From contig NZ_VEFS01000007.1 of the NCBI RefSeq assembly GCF_007679045.1, forward strand, positions 62,001-126,000: DNA of 64,000 bases. Reading direction: 5' to 3'. This document shows, in pieces, positions 1-8,391 of the stretch (positions are counted from its first letter, which is position 1; every line of letters begins with the position of its first letter). Position numbers and translations under genes: made by a program. The notes beneath the pieces were generated by a model that was not told the origin of the DNA, did not search any database, and was given only the letters and a program-made list of their open reading frames with translations. The DNA is from Microbacterium sp. BH-3-3-3. Its GTDB lineage: Bacteria > Actinomycetota > Actinomycetes > Actinomycetales > Microbacteriaceae.

Positions 1-166
1 CGGCCGGCCGCTGACGCGGAGGGGCGCTGACGCGGCGGGGGGACCCTGCGGCGGAGGGGCGCGACGCGACGCGGCGCCGGACGGGCGCGACGCGGCGCGG
101 CGCCGGACGGCGTCAGGGGCAGAGCCGGGCGGACGGGGCGACGCGGCCCACAGGGGCGACGCTCCC

Positions 167-273
167 CGGACACAACTCCGGAGATTCCGGCGCACCCGAG
201 GCGTCCGCGCCTTCTCCGCCACGGAATTGCAGGAGTTGTGCACCGCGCCGGCGCCGAATCTCCTGCGTTGCGT
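167..273. repeat. Diverged ~107-bp intergenic repeat, copy A
   Basis: The copy opens with CGGACACAACTCCGGAGATT, continues to a conserved block TGCAGGAG(T/C)TGTGCA near 229-242, and ends around CTCCTGCGTT near 270. The second copy lies 206 bp downstream with the same order of conserved blocks and diverged sequence between. ACAACTCC at the left and GGAGTTGT in the middle are inverted with respect to each other, so a fold is possible. Copies seem to share landmarks rather than full identity. Confidence 0.6.
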
Positions 274-372
274 TCACGCCGGCGAGACTTCCGCGGGGCG
301 CTCGGCTACGCGGCGGGGCACTGACGCCTGCAGCTGCGATCCTCCCCGGCACCCGGCAGGGACGCCGCGACC

Positions 373-477
373 CGGACACAACTCCGGAGATTTCGACGCA
401 CCAGCGGCCCCCGCAGCCGTCCCGGCGCGAAACTGCAGGAGCTGTGCACTGCGCCGACGCCGGAACTCCTGCGTTAC
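373..477. repeat. Diverged ~107-bp intergenic repeat, copy B
   Basis: This is the second copy of the 167-273 repeat. It has the same opening block, the same TGCAGGAG block near 433-440, and the same closing ACTCCTGCGTTACG near 463-476. Sequence between the landmarks differs at many positions, so the two copies are not a recent duplication. Confidence 0.6.
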
Positions 478-510
478 GCCCGCCGCGGCGGATCCCCGAC
501 GCCCACAGCG

Positions 511-1197
511 TCAGAGCGAGCGCGCGAACTCCGCGACCACCGGAGCGAGCGCCGCGCCGATCTCGTCGGCGGGCCGCCGCGCGCCCTTCACCTCGAACGA
601 GTGGTTGCCGCCGACGATCCAGTGCACCGTCGCGTTCTGGCACGAGGTCACGACCTCATCGAACTGCGCGCGCGGATCGATGAACGGGTCGTTCTCGCCC
701 TCGACGAACAGCTGCGGAACGGCGATGGCGGGCAGATGCTCGCGGCGCGGCTTGTCGGGCCGCCCTGGCGGGTGAAGCGGGTACCCGAGGTAGGCGAGAC
801 CGGCGGGGGCGATCACGCCCTCCGCCGTGGCGACGGATGCCATGCGCCCGCCGTACGACTTGCCCACGGCCGCGTACGGCCCCGGGGCGGTCGAGGCGAG
901 CCAGGCCTCGACGCCGGCCCACGTCGCCACCGCGTGCGGCGCGGGGCCGGGCATGCGTCTCCCCGCCTCGACATAGGGGAAGACGAAGCGCAGCACCGAG
1001 ACTCCCGAGGCGGCCAGCGCATCGGCGAGACCCGCGAGGAACGGGTGGTTCATACCCGCACCGGCACCGTGGGCGAGGGCGACCACGGCATCGGTTCCGG
1101 ATGCCACCGACCACAGGCCCGACACCTCCGTCGCCCCGGCGGGCAGGGCGACGGGGATGCGGACAGGCTCGGCGACCGGAGCGGCCTCGGAACTCAC
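511..1197 (-). CDS. Alpha/beta hydrolase (KANL3/Tex30 dienelactone-hydrolase-like)
   Basis: This is a 228-residue cytoplasmic alpha/beta hydrolase with no signal peptide. The nucleophile elbow is GKSYGG with Ser114, the acid is probably Asp170 in EGENDPF, and the base is His199 in GGNHSF. LAHGAGAGM near residue 41 forms the oxyanion-hole strand. The length and the GKSYGGRM elbow match the KANL3/Tex30-like family, whose bacterial substrates are unknown. The GTG start at 1197 overlaps the stop of the upstream stress-protein gene as GTGA, so the two are probably translated together. An ester or thioester substrate is possible but not shown. Confidence 0.85.
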   Translation of the reverse strand: MSSEAAPVAEPVRIPVALPAGATEVSGLWSVASGTDAVVALAHGAGAGMNHPFLAGLADALAASGVSVLRFVFPYVEAGRRMPGPAPHAVATWAGVEAWLASTAPGPYAAVGKSYGGRMASVATAEGVIAPAGLAYLGYPLHPPGRPDKPRREHLPAIAVPQLFVEGENDPFIDPRAQFDEVVTSCQNATVHWIVGGNHSFEVKGARRPADEIGAALAPVVAEFARSL

Positions 1198-2009
1198 CGC
1201 TCGGTCGGGTGGGAGCCGCCGGGTGCGGCCTCACGGAGCTGCTCGCCGTGCGACTCATCGGCCCGCGGCTCGTCAGCCCCCGGCTCGTCAGCCCGGGGAG
1301 CATCGGCCCGCGGCTCATCAGCCCGCGGCTCGTTCGGGCGCGGCTGCGTCACCGGGGGCTTGGGCGAGATCCGCTCGCCGTAGCGCGGGGGCTCGTCGTC
1401 GTGCGTGGGAGTCGACGAGGGCACGGGCGGACGCGGAGGAGCCGACGGGGCATGCGAGCCGGGGGTTACGCGCTCGCCGTACTGGGGCGGAGCGGCATCC
1501 GTCGACGTCGGACGCGAGACCACGGTGCGCTGACCCGCGCCGGTCGGCCCGACGATCCCGCGGGCCTTCTGCGCGCTGCTGGACGCGACGCACACGTCGT
1601 AGTGGTCGGCGGCGACCTGCATGACCGAAGCGAAGTCGCGGCGGCGGCGCACGATCGAGTACGTACCGAGGCTCAGCAGCATGCCGAGCGCCATGCCGAC
1701 GAGCAGCACGCCGATGAAGGCCGAGATCTGCACCGTGGGCGTGCCCAGCACGAAGATGAAGGCGAAGAGCAGACCGAGCATGAGGCCGTTGAGCGCACCC
1801 GAGCGGGCGGCGGTGGCGTAGCCGAGCTTGCCGGTGATGCGTTCGATCGAGCGCAGGCCCGATCCGACGATCACGATGTCGCGCGCGGGCACCTCGCCGG
1901 CGATCAGCGACGAGACCGCCTTCTGCGCCTGCTCGTAGGTGGGGAACGAGGCGATCTTGTCGCCGACCTCGTCGCGTCCGGCCCCCGGACGCTGCGCGAA
2001 CATACTCAT
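1194..2009 (-). CDS. General stress protein 17M-like membrane protein with repetitive tail
   Basis: The 271-residue protein begins with an alpha/beta domain (about residues 20-70, FPTYEQAQKAVSSL... and DIVIVGSGL) of the kind called general stress protein 17M/YflT-like. Two closely spaced hydrophobic segments follow at about 72-93 and 95-118. The last 110 residues are low-complexity: two QYGERV/RYGERI motifs and then a pentad repeat of the type ADEPR. The tail is probably disordered and cytosolic. The gene is coupled to the downstream hydrolase by a GTGA overlap and is divergent from the MgtE-N gene. The role is unknown; the name rests on the N-terminal domain. Confidence 0.75.
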   Translation of the reverse strand: MSMFAQRPGAGRDEVGDKIASFPTYEQAQKAVSSLIAGEVPARDIVIVGSGLRSIERITGKLGYATAARSGALNGLMLGLLFAFIFVLGTPTVQISAFIGVLLVGMALGMLLSLGTYSIVRRRRDFASVMQVAADHYDVCVASSSAQKARGIVGPTGAGQRTVVSRPTSTDAAPPQYGERVTPGSHAPSAPPRPPVPSSTPTHDDEPPRYGERISPKPPVTQPRPNEPRADEPRADAPRADEPGADEPRADESHGEQLREAAPGGSHPTER

Positions 2010-2080
2010 TTCACCATCCTGTCACGCGCGCCTGACCGTTCCCGAGGTGTTGCGGACGAGGCGCGGACTACGCTGTACCG

Positions 2081-3400
2081 GTGAGCACGCAGAGGGTTTT
2101 CGTCGCCCGCTTGGCGGGCTGCACGGTGTTCGACCCAGCGGGAGACCGTCTGGGCAAGGTGCGCGACGTCGTGGTGATCTACCGCGCGTCGGCGGCGCCG
2201 CGCGTCGTGGGCCTCGTCGTCGAGATCCCCGGCCGTCGACATGTGTTCGTGTCCATCGGACGCGTCACCTCGATCCAGTCGGGCCAGGTCATCACGACGG
2301 GCCTCATCAACGTGCGCCGCTTCCAGCAGCGCGGCGGTGAGGTGCGGGTGATGGCCGAGATGCTCGGTCGCCGCGTGCGCCTCGTCGACGGCTCGGGCAC
2401 CGCGGTCATCGAAGACGTCGCGATCGAGCGCAACCGCCTCGGCGAGTGGGACGTGGGGCAGCTGTTCCTGCGCCGCCCCCGCACGAGCGCGTCGCCCTTC
2501 GCCAAGGGCGCGACGACCTTCGCCGCGTGGACCGAGGTGCGCGAGAACCAGGCCCCCGGTGAGGCCCAGTCGGCCGAGCAGCTGGTGGCGACCTACTCCG
2601 AGCTCAAGCCGGCCGACCTCGCGAACACCCTGCTCGACCTGCCCGAAGAGCGCCTCATCGAGGTCGCCGAAGAGCTCAGCGACGACCGCCTCGCCGACGC
2701 CCTCGAAGAGATGCCCGAAGACGAGCAGGTGCACATCCTCGAGCAGCTCGGCGACGAGCGCGCCGCCGACATCCTCGACGCCATGGAGCCCGACGACGCG
2801 GCCGACCTTCTCGGTCAGCTGCCCGAGTCGCGTTCCGAGCAACTGCTCGAGCTCATGGAGCCCGAAGAGGCCGACGACGTGCGCGCCCTGCTGCAGTACG
2901 GCCCCGACACCGCCGGTGGCCTCATGACGCCGGAGCCCATCGTGCTGTCGGCCGATGCCACGGTGGCCGAGGCCCTCGCGCTGATCCGCCGGCACGAGCT
3001 GCACCCCGCGCTCGCGGCATCCGTGTTCATCACCCTCCCGCCGTACGAGACGCCCACCGGGCGCCTGCTGGGCACCGTGCACTTCCAGCGGATGCTGCGC
3101 TATCCCCCGCACGAGCGCCTCGGCGCGATCATCGACGACACCCTCGAGCCGGTGCCCGCCGACGCCACGGCCGCCGAGGTCGCGCGCCTGCTCGCGAGCT
3201 ACAACCTCGTGTCGCTCCCGGTCGTCGATCAGGCGCACCGCCTCGTCGGCTGCGTGAGCGTTGACGACGTGCTCGACTACCTGCTGCCCGATGACTGGCG
3301 CACGCACGACGGCGATGATCCGAAACCCAAGACGACGATCCGGCCCTCGCATACGCAGAGCATTCCGACCCAGATTCCCCAGACCCCGAGGAGGCGCTGA
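2081..3400 (+). CDS. Soluble MgtE N-domain/CBS protein (no transporter domain)
   Basis: The GTG-started 439-residue protein has a PRC-barrel-like N-terminus (about 1-150), a helical MgtE intracellular N domain (about 165-275, with PADLANTLLDLPEERL and the repeated EEMPEDE/AMEPDDA helices), and a pair of CBS domains (about 280-405). True MgtE magnesium channels continue with five membrane helices, which are absent here. The arrangement is therefore a Mg2+-sensing module without its channel. The same type of gene lies beside a DUF1003 gene and mrp in mycobacteria. A regulatory role in Mg2+ or nucleotide sensing is inference. The stop overlaps the next start by one base. Confidence 0.85.
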   Translation: MSTQRVFVARLAGCTVFDPAGDRLGKVRDVVVIYRASAAPRVVGLVVEIPGRRHVFVSIGRVTSIQSGQVITTGLINVRRFQQRGGEVRVMAEMLGRRVRLVDGSGTAVIEDVAIERNRLGEWDVGQLFLRRPRTSASPFAKGATTFAAWTEVRENQAPGEAQSAEQLVATYSELKPADLANTLLDLPEERLIEVAEELSDDRLADALEEMPEDEQVHILEQLGDERAADILDAMEPDDAADLLGQLPESRSEQLLELMEPEEADDVRALLQYGPDTAGGLMTPEPIVLSADATVAEALALIRRHELHPALAASVFITLPPYETPTGRLLGTVHFQRMLRYPPHERLGAIIDDTLEPVPADATAAEVARLLASYNLVSLPVVDQAHRLVGCVSVDDVLDYLLPDDWRTHDGDDPKPKTTIRPSHTQSIPTQIPQTPRRR

Positions 3401-3996
3401 TGGCACGCAACAACCGCACCCCCGCCCTCGATGCGCCCCGCGGCCGCACCGGCGTTCTCGCCCCGCGGGCGCCGCAGCCCTCTCGTGACCGCTTCGGCCG
3501 CTTCACCGAGTGGGTCGCCCGCGCGATGGGCACGCCCACCTTCCTGCTGTCGCTGACGCTGTTCTGCGTGGTGTGGATGGGGTGGAACTCACTGGCCCCC
3601 GACGAGTTGCGCTTCGACTCCGCCGCGATCGGCTTCACCGCCCTGACCCTCGTGCTCTCTCTGCAGGCGTCGTACGCCGCTCCCCTGATCCTGCTCGCGC
3701 AGAACCGTCAGGACGACCGCGACCGCGTGCAGATCGAGCAGGACCGTCAGCGCGCCGAGCGCAACCTCGCCGACACCGAGTATCTGGCCCGCGAGATCGT
3801 GGCGCTGCGCATGGCCGTGCGCGATCTGACCGACGAGGTCATCACGAAAGACTCGCTGCGCGCCGAACTCCGGGCGGCGCTCGAGCGTCTCGACGCCGAC
3901 GACGACGCACCGCGGGCGGACTCCGGACGTGCGGATGCCGGGCGCGCAGACCTGCGCCGGGGCACGCACTCCGAGCCCGCGCGGCCCGGCTCGTGA
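3400..3996 (+). CDS. DUF1003 membrane protein
   Basis: The 198-residue protein has a basic N-terminus, two membrane segments (about 45-63 and 75-98, with the family signature MGTPTFLLSLTLFCVVW), a coiled-coil-like charged stretch (about 100-150, RQDDRDRVQIEQDRQRAERN), and an Ala/Asp/Arg-rich tail. This matches DUF1003, a family of unknown function. It is the middle gene of a tight trio: TGATG overlap with the MgtE-N gene and GTGA overlap with mrp. The close pairing with a Mg2+-sensing protein suggests a membrane partner for it, but that is inference. Confidence 0.88.
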   Translation: MARNNRTPALDAPRGRTGVLAPRAPQPSRDRFGRFTEWVARAMGTPTFLLSLTLFCVVWMGWNSLAPDELRFDSAAIGFTALTLVLSLQASYAAPLILLAQNRQDDRDRVQIEQDRQRAERNLADTEYLAREIVALRMAVRDLTDEVITKDSLRAELRAALERLDADDDAPRADSGRADAGRADLRRGTHSEPARPGS

Positions 3997-5141
3997 GCGT
4001 CGATCTCTCCGAGCGGGTCCGTTCCGCCGTCGCCGCGGTCACCGATCCGGAGCTGCGGCGTCCGCTCGGCGAGCTCGATATGCTGCGCGAGATCACCGTC
4101 TCGGGCACCACGGCCGAGGTGGGCATCGCCCTGACGATCGTCGGATGCCCGGCCGCCGACCGCATCGAAAGAGACGTGGCGGATGCCGCGGCGTCGGTCG
4201 ACGGCATCGACGCGGTCGACGTACGGGTCGGTGTGATGTCACCCGACGAGCGCAAGGCGCTGACCGAGAAGCTCCGCGGCGGACGGGCGAAGCGCGAGAT
4301 GCCCTTCGGCCCCGACTCGCTCACCCGCGTGATCGCCGTGACCAGCGGCAAGGGCGGGGTCGGCAAGTCGACCGTCACCGCGAACCTCGCCGTCGCCCTC
4401 GCCGCCCGCGGGTTGCGCGTGGGTCTGATCGACGCCGACGTGCACGGGTTCTCGATCCCGGGTCTGCTCGGCCTCGTCGACGCCGACGGGCTGCCGCCCG
4501 CGCCGACCAAGCTCGACGACCTGATCCTCCCGCCGGTCGCCTACGGCGTGAAGGTCATCTCGATCGGGATGTTCCTGCGCCGACCCGGTGAAGAAGCGGC
4601 CGGAGCGGTCGCGTGGCGCGGACCCATGCTGCACCGCACCGTGCAGCAGTTCCTCACCGACGTGTTCTTCGGCGACCTCGACGTGCTGCTGCTCGACATG
4701 CCGCCCGGCACTGGCGACGTCGCGATCTCGGTGGGCCAGCTGCTCCCCCACGCCGACGTGCTCGTCGTCACCACGCCCCAGGCCGCGGCGGCCGAGGTCG
4801 CCGTGCGCTCGGGACTCGTCGCCCGTCAGACCGGGCAGCGCCCCATCGGCGTCATCGAGAACATGGCCGCGCTGACCCTCCCCGACGGCACCGTGCTCGA
4901 CCTGTTCGGCTCCGGCGGCGGAGCAGAGGTGGCCCGCGCGCTCTCGAGCGAGGGCGTCGAGGTGCCGCTGCTGGCATCCGTTCCCCTCAGCACCGCGCTG
5001 CGCACCGGTGGCGACGACGGCCGCCCGGTCGTGCTCGCCGATCCCGACGACCCGGCCGCTCGCGCGATCGACGCTGCCGCGGCCGCGCTGGCCGTGCGTC
5101 CCCGCGGTCTTTCGGGCAAGCCGCTTCGTCTGAACGTCTGA
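3993..5141 (+). CDS. mrp: Mrp/ApbC-type P-loop ATPase, iron-sulfur carrier
   Basis: The 382-residue protein has an N-terminal MIP18/DUF59 domain (about 1-90, TDPELRRPLGELDML) and a deviant-Walker ParA/MinD-like ATPase domain with SGKGGVGKST at 118-127 and LLDMPPGTGD further on. Family members bind and deliver Fe-S clusters to apoproteins. The usual CxxC cluster motif expected after ENMA is absent; the segment reads ENMAALTLPDGTVL, as I recall is also common in actinobacterial Mrp. The GTG start at 3993 overlaps the DUF1003 stop (GTGA). Its 3' end faces the hairpin-repeat array and convergent tatB. Confidence 0.92.
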   Translation: MSVDLSERVRSAVAAVTDPELRRPLGELDMLREITVSGTTAEVGIALTIVGCPAADRIERDVADAAASVDGIDAVDVRVGVMSPDERKALTEKLRGGRAKREMPFGPDSLTRVIAVTSGKGGVGKSTVTANLAVALAARGLRVGLIDADVHGFSIPGLLGLVDADGLPPAPTKLDDLILPPVAYGVKVISIGMFLRRPGEEAAGAVAWRGPMLHRTVQQFLTDVFFGDLDVLLLDMPPGTGDVAISVGQLLPHADVLVVTTPQAAAAEVAVRSGLVARQTGQRPIGVIENMAALTLPDGTVLDLFGSGGGAEVARALSSEGVEVPLLASVPLSTALRTGGDDGRPVVLADPDDPAARAIDAAAAALAVRPRGLSGKPLRLNV

Positions 5142-5167
5142 CGCGGCGCCCGAGGGGCTGGGGCGGC

Positions 5168-5519
5168 ACGTGGCTGAGCCTGGCGAAGCCACCGGAGCTC
5201 CGCGCAGCCCCGGCATAAGGTGGCTGAGCCTGTCGAAGCCACCGCAACCCGCGCGCAGGCCCGGCACAAGGCGGCTGAGCTTGTCGAAGCCACCGCAACC
5301 CGCGCAGACCCGGCACAAGGTGGCTGAGCCTGTCGAAGCCACCGACGCCCCGCGCACGCCCGGTCCCTTCGACAAGCTCAGGGACCTCCGCAACCCAGGT
5401 GGCTGAGCCTGTCGAAGCCACCGCAACCCGCGCAGGCCCGGTCCCTTCGACAGGCTCAGGGACCTCCGCCACCGGAGCCCCACGCAGGCCCGGTCCCTTC
5501 GACAAGCTCAGGGACCTCC
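5168..5519. repeat. Hairpin-repeat array A, 8 units, between convergent mrp and tatB
   Basis: Eight units of a 25-bp hairpin element are present. Each has a 7-bp left arm, an 11-nt loop GAGC(C/T)TGTCGA, and a complementary right arm. Five units have the arm pair GGTGGCT/AGCCACC or a near match. Three are in the opposite orientation with the pair GGTCCCT/AGGGACC. Spacers between units are 20-40 bp of Pro/Arg-like G+C-rich filler such as CGCAACCCGCGCAG. The stretch lies between the 3' ends of two genes and contains no gene. Confidence 0.9.
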
Positions 5520-5532
5520 GCAACCCCCCGCG

Positions 5533-5904
5533 TCAGGTGGCTTCGTCGTCGAACGGGGGCCGCTCGCCGGCCACGAACGGCGTCGTGTCGGGCTTCTCGC
5601 GGGCCGCGAGGGCGGCGGCACCGGCCGCGCGCATGGTCGCGGTGGGGGTGTCGTCGAGCAGCGCCTCGCGGATGATGCGGCGCGGGTCGTACTGGCGCGG
5701 GTCGAGCTTCTTCCAGTCGACGTCGTCGAACTCGGGGCCCATCTCGTCGCGCATGCGCGTGCGGGCACCCTGCAGGGTCTCTTTCGCGCGCTTGGTGAAC
5801 TTCGCGAGCGCCTCGGCGTACCGCGGAAGTCGCTCGGGGCCGACGAGCAGGGCGGCGATCACGCCGATCAGCATCAGCTTCTCGATCGTGAGGCCGAAGA
5901 ACAT
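5533..5904 (-). CDS. tatB: Sec-independent translocase subunit TatB
   Basis: The 123-residue protein starts with the TatA/B signature: a short N-terminal tail, one membrane helix (about 7-22, EKLMLIGVIAALLVGPERLP) ending in the GPERLP hinge, and an amphipathic helix YAEALAKFTKRAKETL. The length and the acidic, variable tail fit TatB rather than TatA. TatB forms the twin-arginine signal receptor with TatC, which is not in this window. It is convergent with mrp across the repeat array and divergent from the methyltransferase gene. Confidence 0.9.
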   Translation of the reverse strand: MFFGLTIEKLMLIGVIAALLVGPERLPRYAEALAKFTKRAKETLQGARTRMRDEMGPEFDDVDWKKLDPRQYDPRRIIREALLDDTPTATMRAAGAAALAAREKPDTTPFVAGERPPFDDEAT

Positions 5905-5976
5905 GCGTCCAGATTACCGGCCGCGCCTGGAGGTCGAGGCACCCCCGGCCGTCTAGCCTGAGAGAAGGAGGTCCAC

Positions 5977-6615
5977 GTGAGCGGTCATGAGGCGAACGAG
6001 CGGTTCGTGCAAGAGTCGACGGTCGAGCCCGAGCACATCGCTCGCGCCCGGGCCCACGCACTCGAGCTCGGCGCTGCGCCCATCAGCCCCGCGATCGGCG
6101 CGCAGACGGCCGTGCTGTCGGCGGCATCGCGTGCCCTCAACATCGTCGAGGTCGGCACCGGCGGCGGTGTCTCGGGCCTGTGGCTCATGCACGGCTCGCC
6201 GCGCGCCACGATCACGACGATCGACAGCGAGCCCGAGCACCTCGGCGCCGCCCGTCAGGCTTTCGCCGATGCGCGCATCGCCCCCGCTCGCGCACGATTC
6301 ATCACCGGCCGGGCATCCGATGTCCTCCCTCGCATGAACGAGGCGTCGTACGACATCGTCTTCATCGACGCCGACCCCGAGGGCGTCATCGAGTACGTCG
6401 AGCACGGCCTGCGTCTCGTGCGCGCCGGCGGAACCGTGCTCATCCCGGGCGTCATGTCGCACGGCGCGGTCGCCGACCCGGTGCGTCGCGACGCGATCAC
6501 CACGGCCTACCGCTCGCTCATCCAAGAGGTGCAGTCCTCCCCCGCGGTCATCGGCGCCCTGTCGACCACCGGCGAAGGCCTCTTGCAGCTCACCACGCGA
6601 CCCAGCGAGGTGTGA
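5977..6615 (+). CDS. SAM-dependent O-methyltransferase (class I, methyltransf_3 type)
   Basis: The 212-residue Rossmann methyltransferase has SAM motif I VEVGTGGGVSGLWL near residues 51-64, the acidic motif II TIDSEPEH, and FIDADPEG near residue 129 for metal/catechol-type O-methyltransferases. The GTG start at 5977 is preceded by a strong site, AGAAGGAGG, about 8 bases upstream. It resembles the mycobacterial methyltransferase encoded beside sigE in the tatB neighbourhood. Its substrate is not predictable. The 3' end faces hairpin-repeat array B. Confidence 0.88.
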   Translation: MSGHEANERFVQESTVEPEHIARARAHALELGAAPISPAIGAQTAVLSAASRALNIVEVGTGGGVSGLWLMHGSPRATITTIDSEPEHLGAARQAFADARIAPARARFITGRASDVLPRMNEASYDIVFIDADPEGVIEYVEHGLRLVRAGGTVLIPGVMSHGAVADPVRRDAITTAYRSLIQEVQSSPAVIGALSTTGEGLLQLTTRPSEV

Positions 6616-6690
6616 TGGGTCCGGATGCCATGGCATCCGGATTCTGAGTCTTCCGAGCCCCGGCCCGGCCGAGGCGTCCCGTCGGGTACC

Positions 6691-6876
6691 GGGCCCTTCG
6701 ACAGGCTCAGGGACCTGGGTTGCGTCGGGTACCGGGCCCTTCGACAGGCTCAGGGACCTGGGTTGCGCCGGGCCCTTCGACAAGCTCAGGGACCTGGGTT
6801 GCGCCGGGCCCTTCGACAGGCTCAGGGACCTGGGTTGCGCCGGGCCCTTCGACAAGCTCAGGGATCTGGGTTGCGC
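6691..6876. repeat. Hairpin-repeat array B, 5 units
   Basis: Five copies of the hairpin element in one orientation (GGGCCCT arm, loop TCGACA(G/A)GCTC, AGGGA(C/T)C arm), each followed by TGGGTTGCG. They start at 6691, 6734, 6770, 6806 and 6842; the last four have an exact 36-bp period. One mismatch at arm position 3 is constant in this array. The array fills most of the 316-bp space between the convergent methyltransferase and DUF3117 genes, and nothing else was seen there apart from the terminator. Confidence 0.9.
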
Positions 6877-6886
6877 CGGGAACGAC

Positions 6887-6916
6887 GAAGGCCGGCCCCC
6901 GAGGGGACCGGCCTTC
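6887..6916 (-). terminator. Terminator hairpin after the DUF3117 gene
   Basis: The 9-bp perfect stem GAAGGCCGG / CCGGCCTTC encloses a 12-nt loop of C and G runs. It lies 16 bp beyond the DUF3117 stop and between convergent genes, so it may work in both directions. There is no long U tract, as is usual in actinobacteria. Confidence 0.65.
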
Positions 6917-6931
6917 GCGAACGGATGATCG

Positions 6932-7102
6932 TCAGGCGGAGACGACACCACCGAGCACGTCGTAGAGCTCTTTCGCTTCGGCGTCATTCACCGAGACGAC
7001 GAGTCGCCCACCGCCCTCGAGCGGCACGCGCACGATGATCAACCGGCCCTCCTTCACGGCCTCCATCGGTCCGTCGCCGGTACGCGGCTTCATGGCTGCC
7101 AT
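6932..7102 (-). CDS. DUF3117 small protein
   Basis: The 56-residue protein MAAMKPRTGDGPMEAVKEGR... matches the actinobacterial DUF3117 family almost end to end; the body LIIVRVPLEGGGRLVVSV followed by AEAKELYDVL is typical. The function is unknown. The start at 7102 is chosen because GAGGAAAAGGGGG lies just upstream; an internal ATG at 7093 is the alternative. The gene stands alone with its own terminator. Conservation of such a small protein across actinobacteria argues for a housekeeping role. Confidence 0.9.
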   Translation of the reverse strand: MAAMKPRTGDGPMEAVKEGRLIIVRVPLEGGGRLVVSVNDAEAKELYDVLGGVVSA

Positions 7103-7167
7103 CGCGGCCCCCTTTTCCTCGTTGGTCTTGCACTCAGTTTATCGGGTAACGCACAGGGCGATGCGCG

Positions 7168-8391
7168 TCAGGGGATCTGCCAGTACGTGTTGCCCAAGGC
7201 GTACATGTTGTAGATCCACCACCACTGCCCCAGCAGCGCCGCCGCGAGCACGCCGACGCGCCACGCGCGGGAGCGCGGAACGGCGAGGGCCCCGACCAGC
7301 GGAGACACCGGCAGCAGCAGGCGGAAGATGCTCGACTGCGGGAAGAACACCAGCAAGAGGTAGACGAGGTAGCTCGCCGACCACAGCCGCACCTCGATGC
7401 CGAGGGCCTTCACCTGCGGCAGCGTAACCAGGGCGAGAACGACCGCGGTCACCAGCAGCGCGAGGAAGACGCAGCCCGCCACGGGGCCGAGTCCCCACTG
7501 CGTGAACCAGAAGCCGGCCGCCTGCACCCAGCCCTCGACGGGGACGAAGGTGCCGCTGTCACCGGGGATCCAGTTGCGGCGCCACGCCAGCTCGGTCGAG
7601 AGGTACGCCCCCGGCTGTCCGGTAACGACCGCCGCGATCGTCTGCCACGCGAAACCGACGACCGTCGCGACGGCGCCCAGAGCCACGATGTGCGCGATCT
7701 CGCGCGTCGGCAGGACATCAGTACGGCGGCGGAGGAAGCGGTGGATGCCGTAGAGCCCGAGGAACAGCGCGAACGCGAGGATCCCGGGGCGGGTGAACCC
7801 CATCGCGGGAACGAGAAGGTACAGCCAGCCCCAGCGGCGCCGCTGGACGCACCACAGAGCCGCGAAGAGAAGGAAGAGGAACAGCGCCTCGGCGTAGCCC
7901 ACCTGGAACATCGCCGCCAGCGGCCCGCAGGCGAAGAACACCACCGCCCACATCGCCGCCGCCCCGCCGATGCGATCACGCAGCAGCGCGTGCAGCACGA
8001 CGCACGCGCCGTAGCCCGAGGCGAGCGAGATGGCGACGGCGCCCGCGCCCCACGACCCGAGCAGGGTTCCGAGGCCCGCCGCGAGGTAGGCGTACAGCGG
8101 CATGAACGCCCACGCGTTCTCGGCGACGTGGCCGGTCGTGGTGATCGGCAGGTCGGACGGATACCCCGACACCGCAGCCAGCCAGTACCACTGCGCGTCC
8201 CAGCCGAGCGAGAGCTCACCGAGAGAAGGCGCGATGCCGTACCGCGAGCCCGGACCCGACAGCGCCGAGGCGAGCAGGAAGAAGCCCGTGGTCACCAGGC
8301 GCGCGGCGATGTAGACGATCGCGATGCGCGCCGCCACGGGGAGTCGCTCCCATCGACGGACGGGAGCGGATGCCGTGGCCTCGGCGGTCAC
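7168..8391 (-). CDS. PIG-V-like integral membrane mannosyltransferase
   Basis: The 407-residue polytopic protein has about ten hydrophobic segments. The first luminal loop carries SLGWDAQWYWLAAVSGYP near residue 66-82, which is the acidic/aromatic signature expected of the PIG-V-like GT-C family that uses polyprenyl-phosphate mannose. The start is the GTG at 8391, which overlaps the dapE stop as GTGA; the long frame open upstream of it is the antisense of dapE and dapD. The acceptor (glycolipid or protein) is unknown. It is coupled to dapE but has no obvious link to lysine synthesis. Confidence 0.78.
   Translation of the reverse strand: MTAEATASAPVRRWERLPVAARIAIVYIAARLVTTGFFLLASALSGPGSRYGIAPSLGELSLGWDAQWYWLAAVSGYPSDLPITTTGHVAENAWAFMPLYAYLAAGLGTLLGSWGAGAVAISLASGYGACVVLHALLRDRIGGAAAMWAVVFFACGPLAAMFQVGYAEALFLFLLFAALWCVQRRRWGWLYLLVPAMGFTRPGILAFALFLGLYGIHRFLRRRTDVLPTREIAHIVALGAVATVVGFAWQTIAAVVTGQPGAYLSTELAWRRNWIPGDSGTFVPVEGWVQAAGFWFTQWGLGPVAGCVFLALLVTAVVLALVTLPQVKALGIEVRLWSASYLVYLLLVFFPQSSIFRLLLPVSPLVGALAVPRSRAWRVGVLAAALLGQWWWIYNMYALGNTYWQIP

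Larger units (their letters stand above)
1..510. other. Non-coding repetitive left edge
   Basis: No convincing gene is present here. The open frames that cross it are arginine/alanine/proline-rich shadows of G+C-rich DNA with no recognisable domain. The first 120 bases are low-complexity variations on GACGCGGCG and GGGGCGC. The rest carries two copies of a roughly 107-bp repeat, listed separately. The only nearby gene reads leftwards and ends at 511, so this is the space 3' of that gene. Whether a gene begins further left cannot be seen. Confidence 0.6.

Noticed and set aside
227..775. Genes in the left 0.8 kb on the plus strand
   Set aside because: The open frames give Arg/Pro/Ala-rich sequence that runs through repeats and the antisense of the hydrolase gene, with no domain or good ribosome-binding site.
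3993..5141. Plasmid- or chromosome-partition ParA gene
   Set aside because: The MIP18/DUF59 N-terminal domain, the MPPGTGD motif and the neighbours fit Mrp/ApbC; there is no parB or parS nearby.
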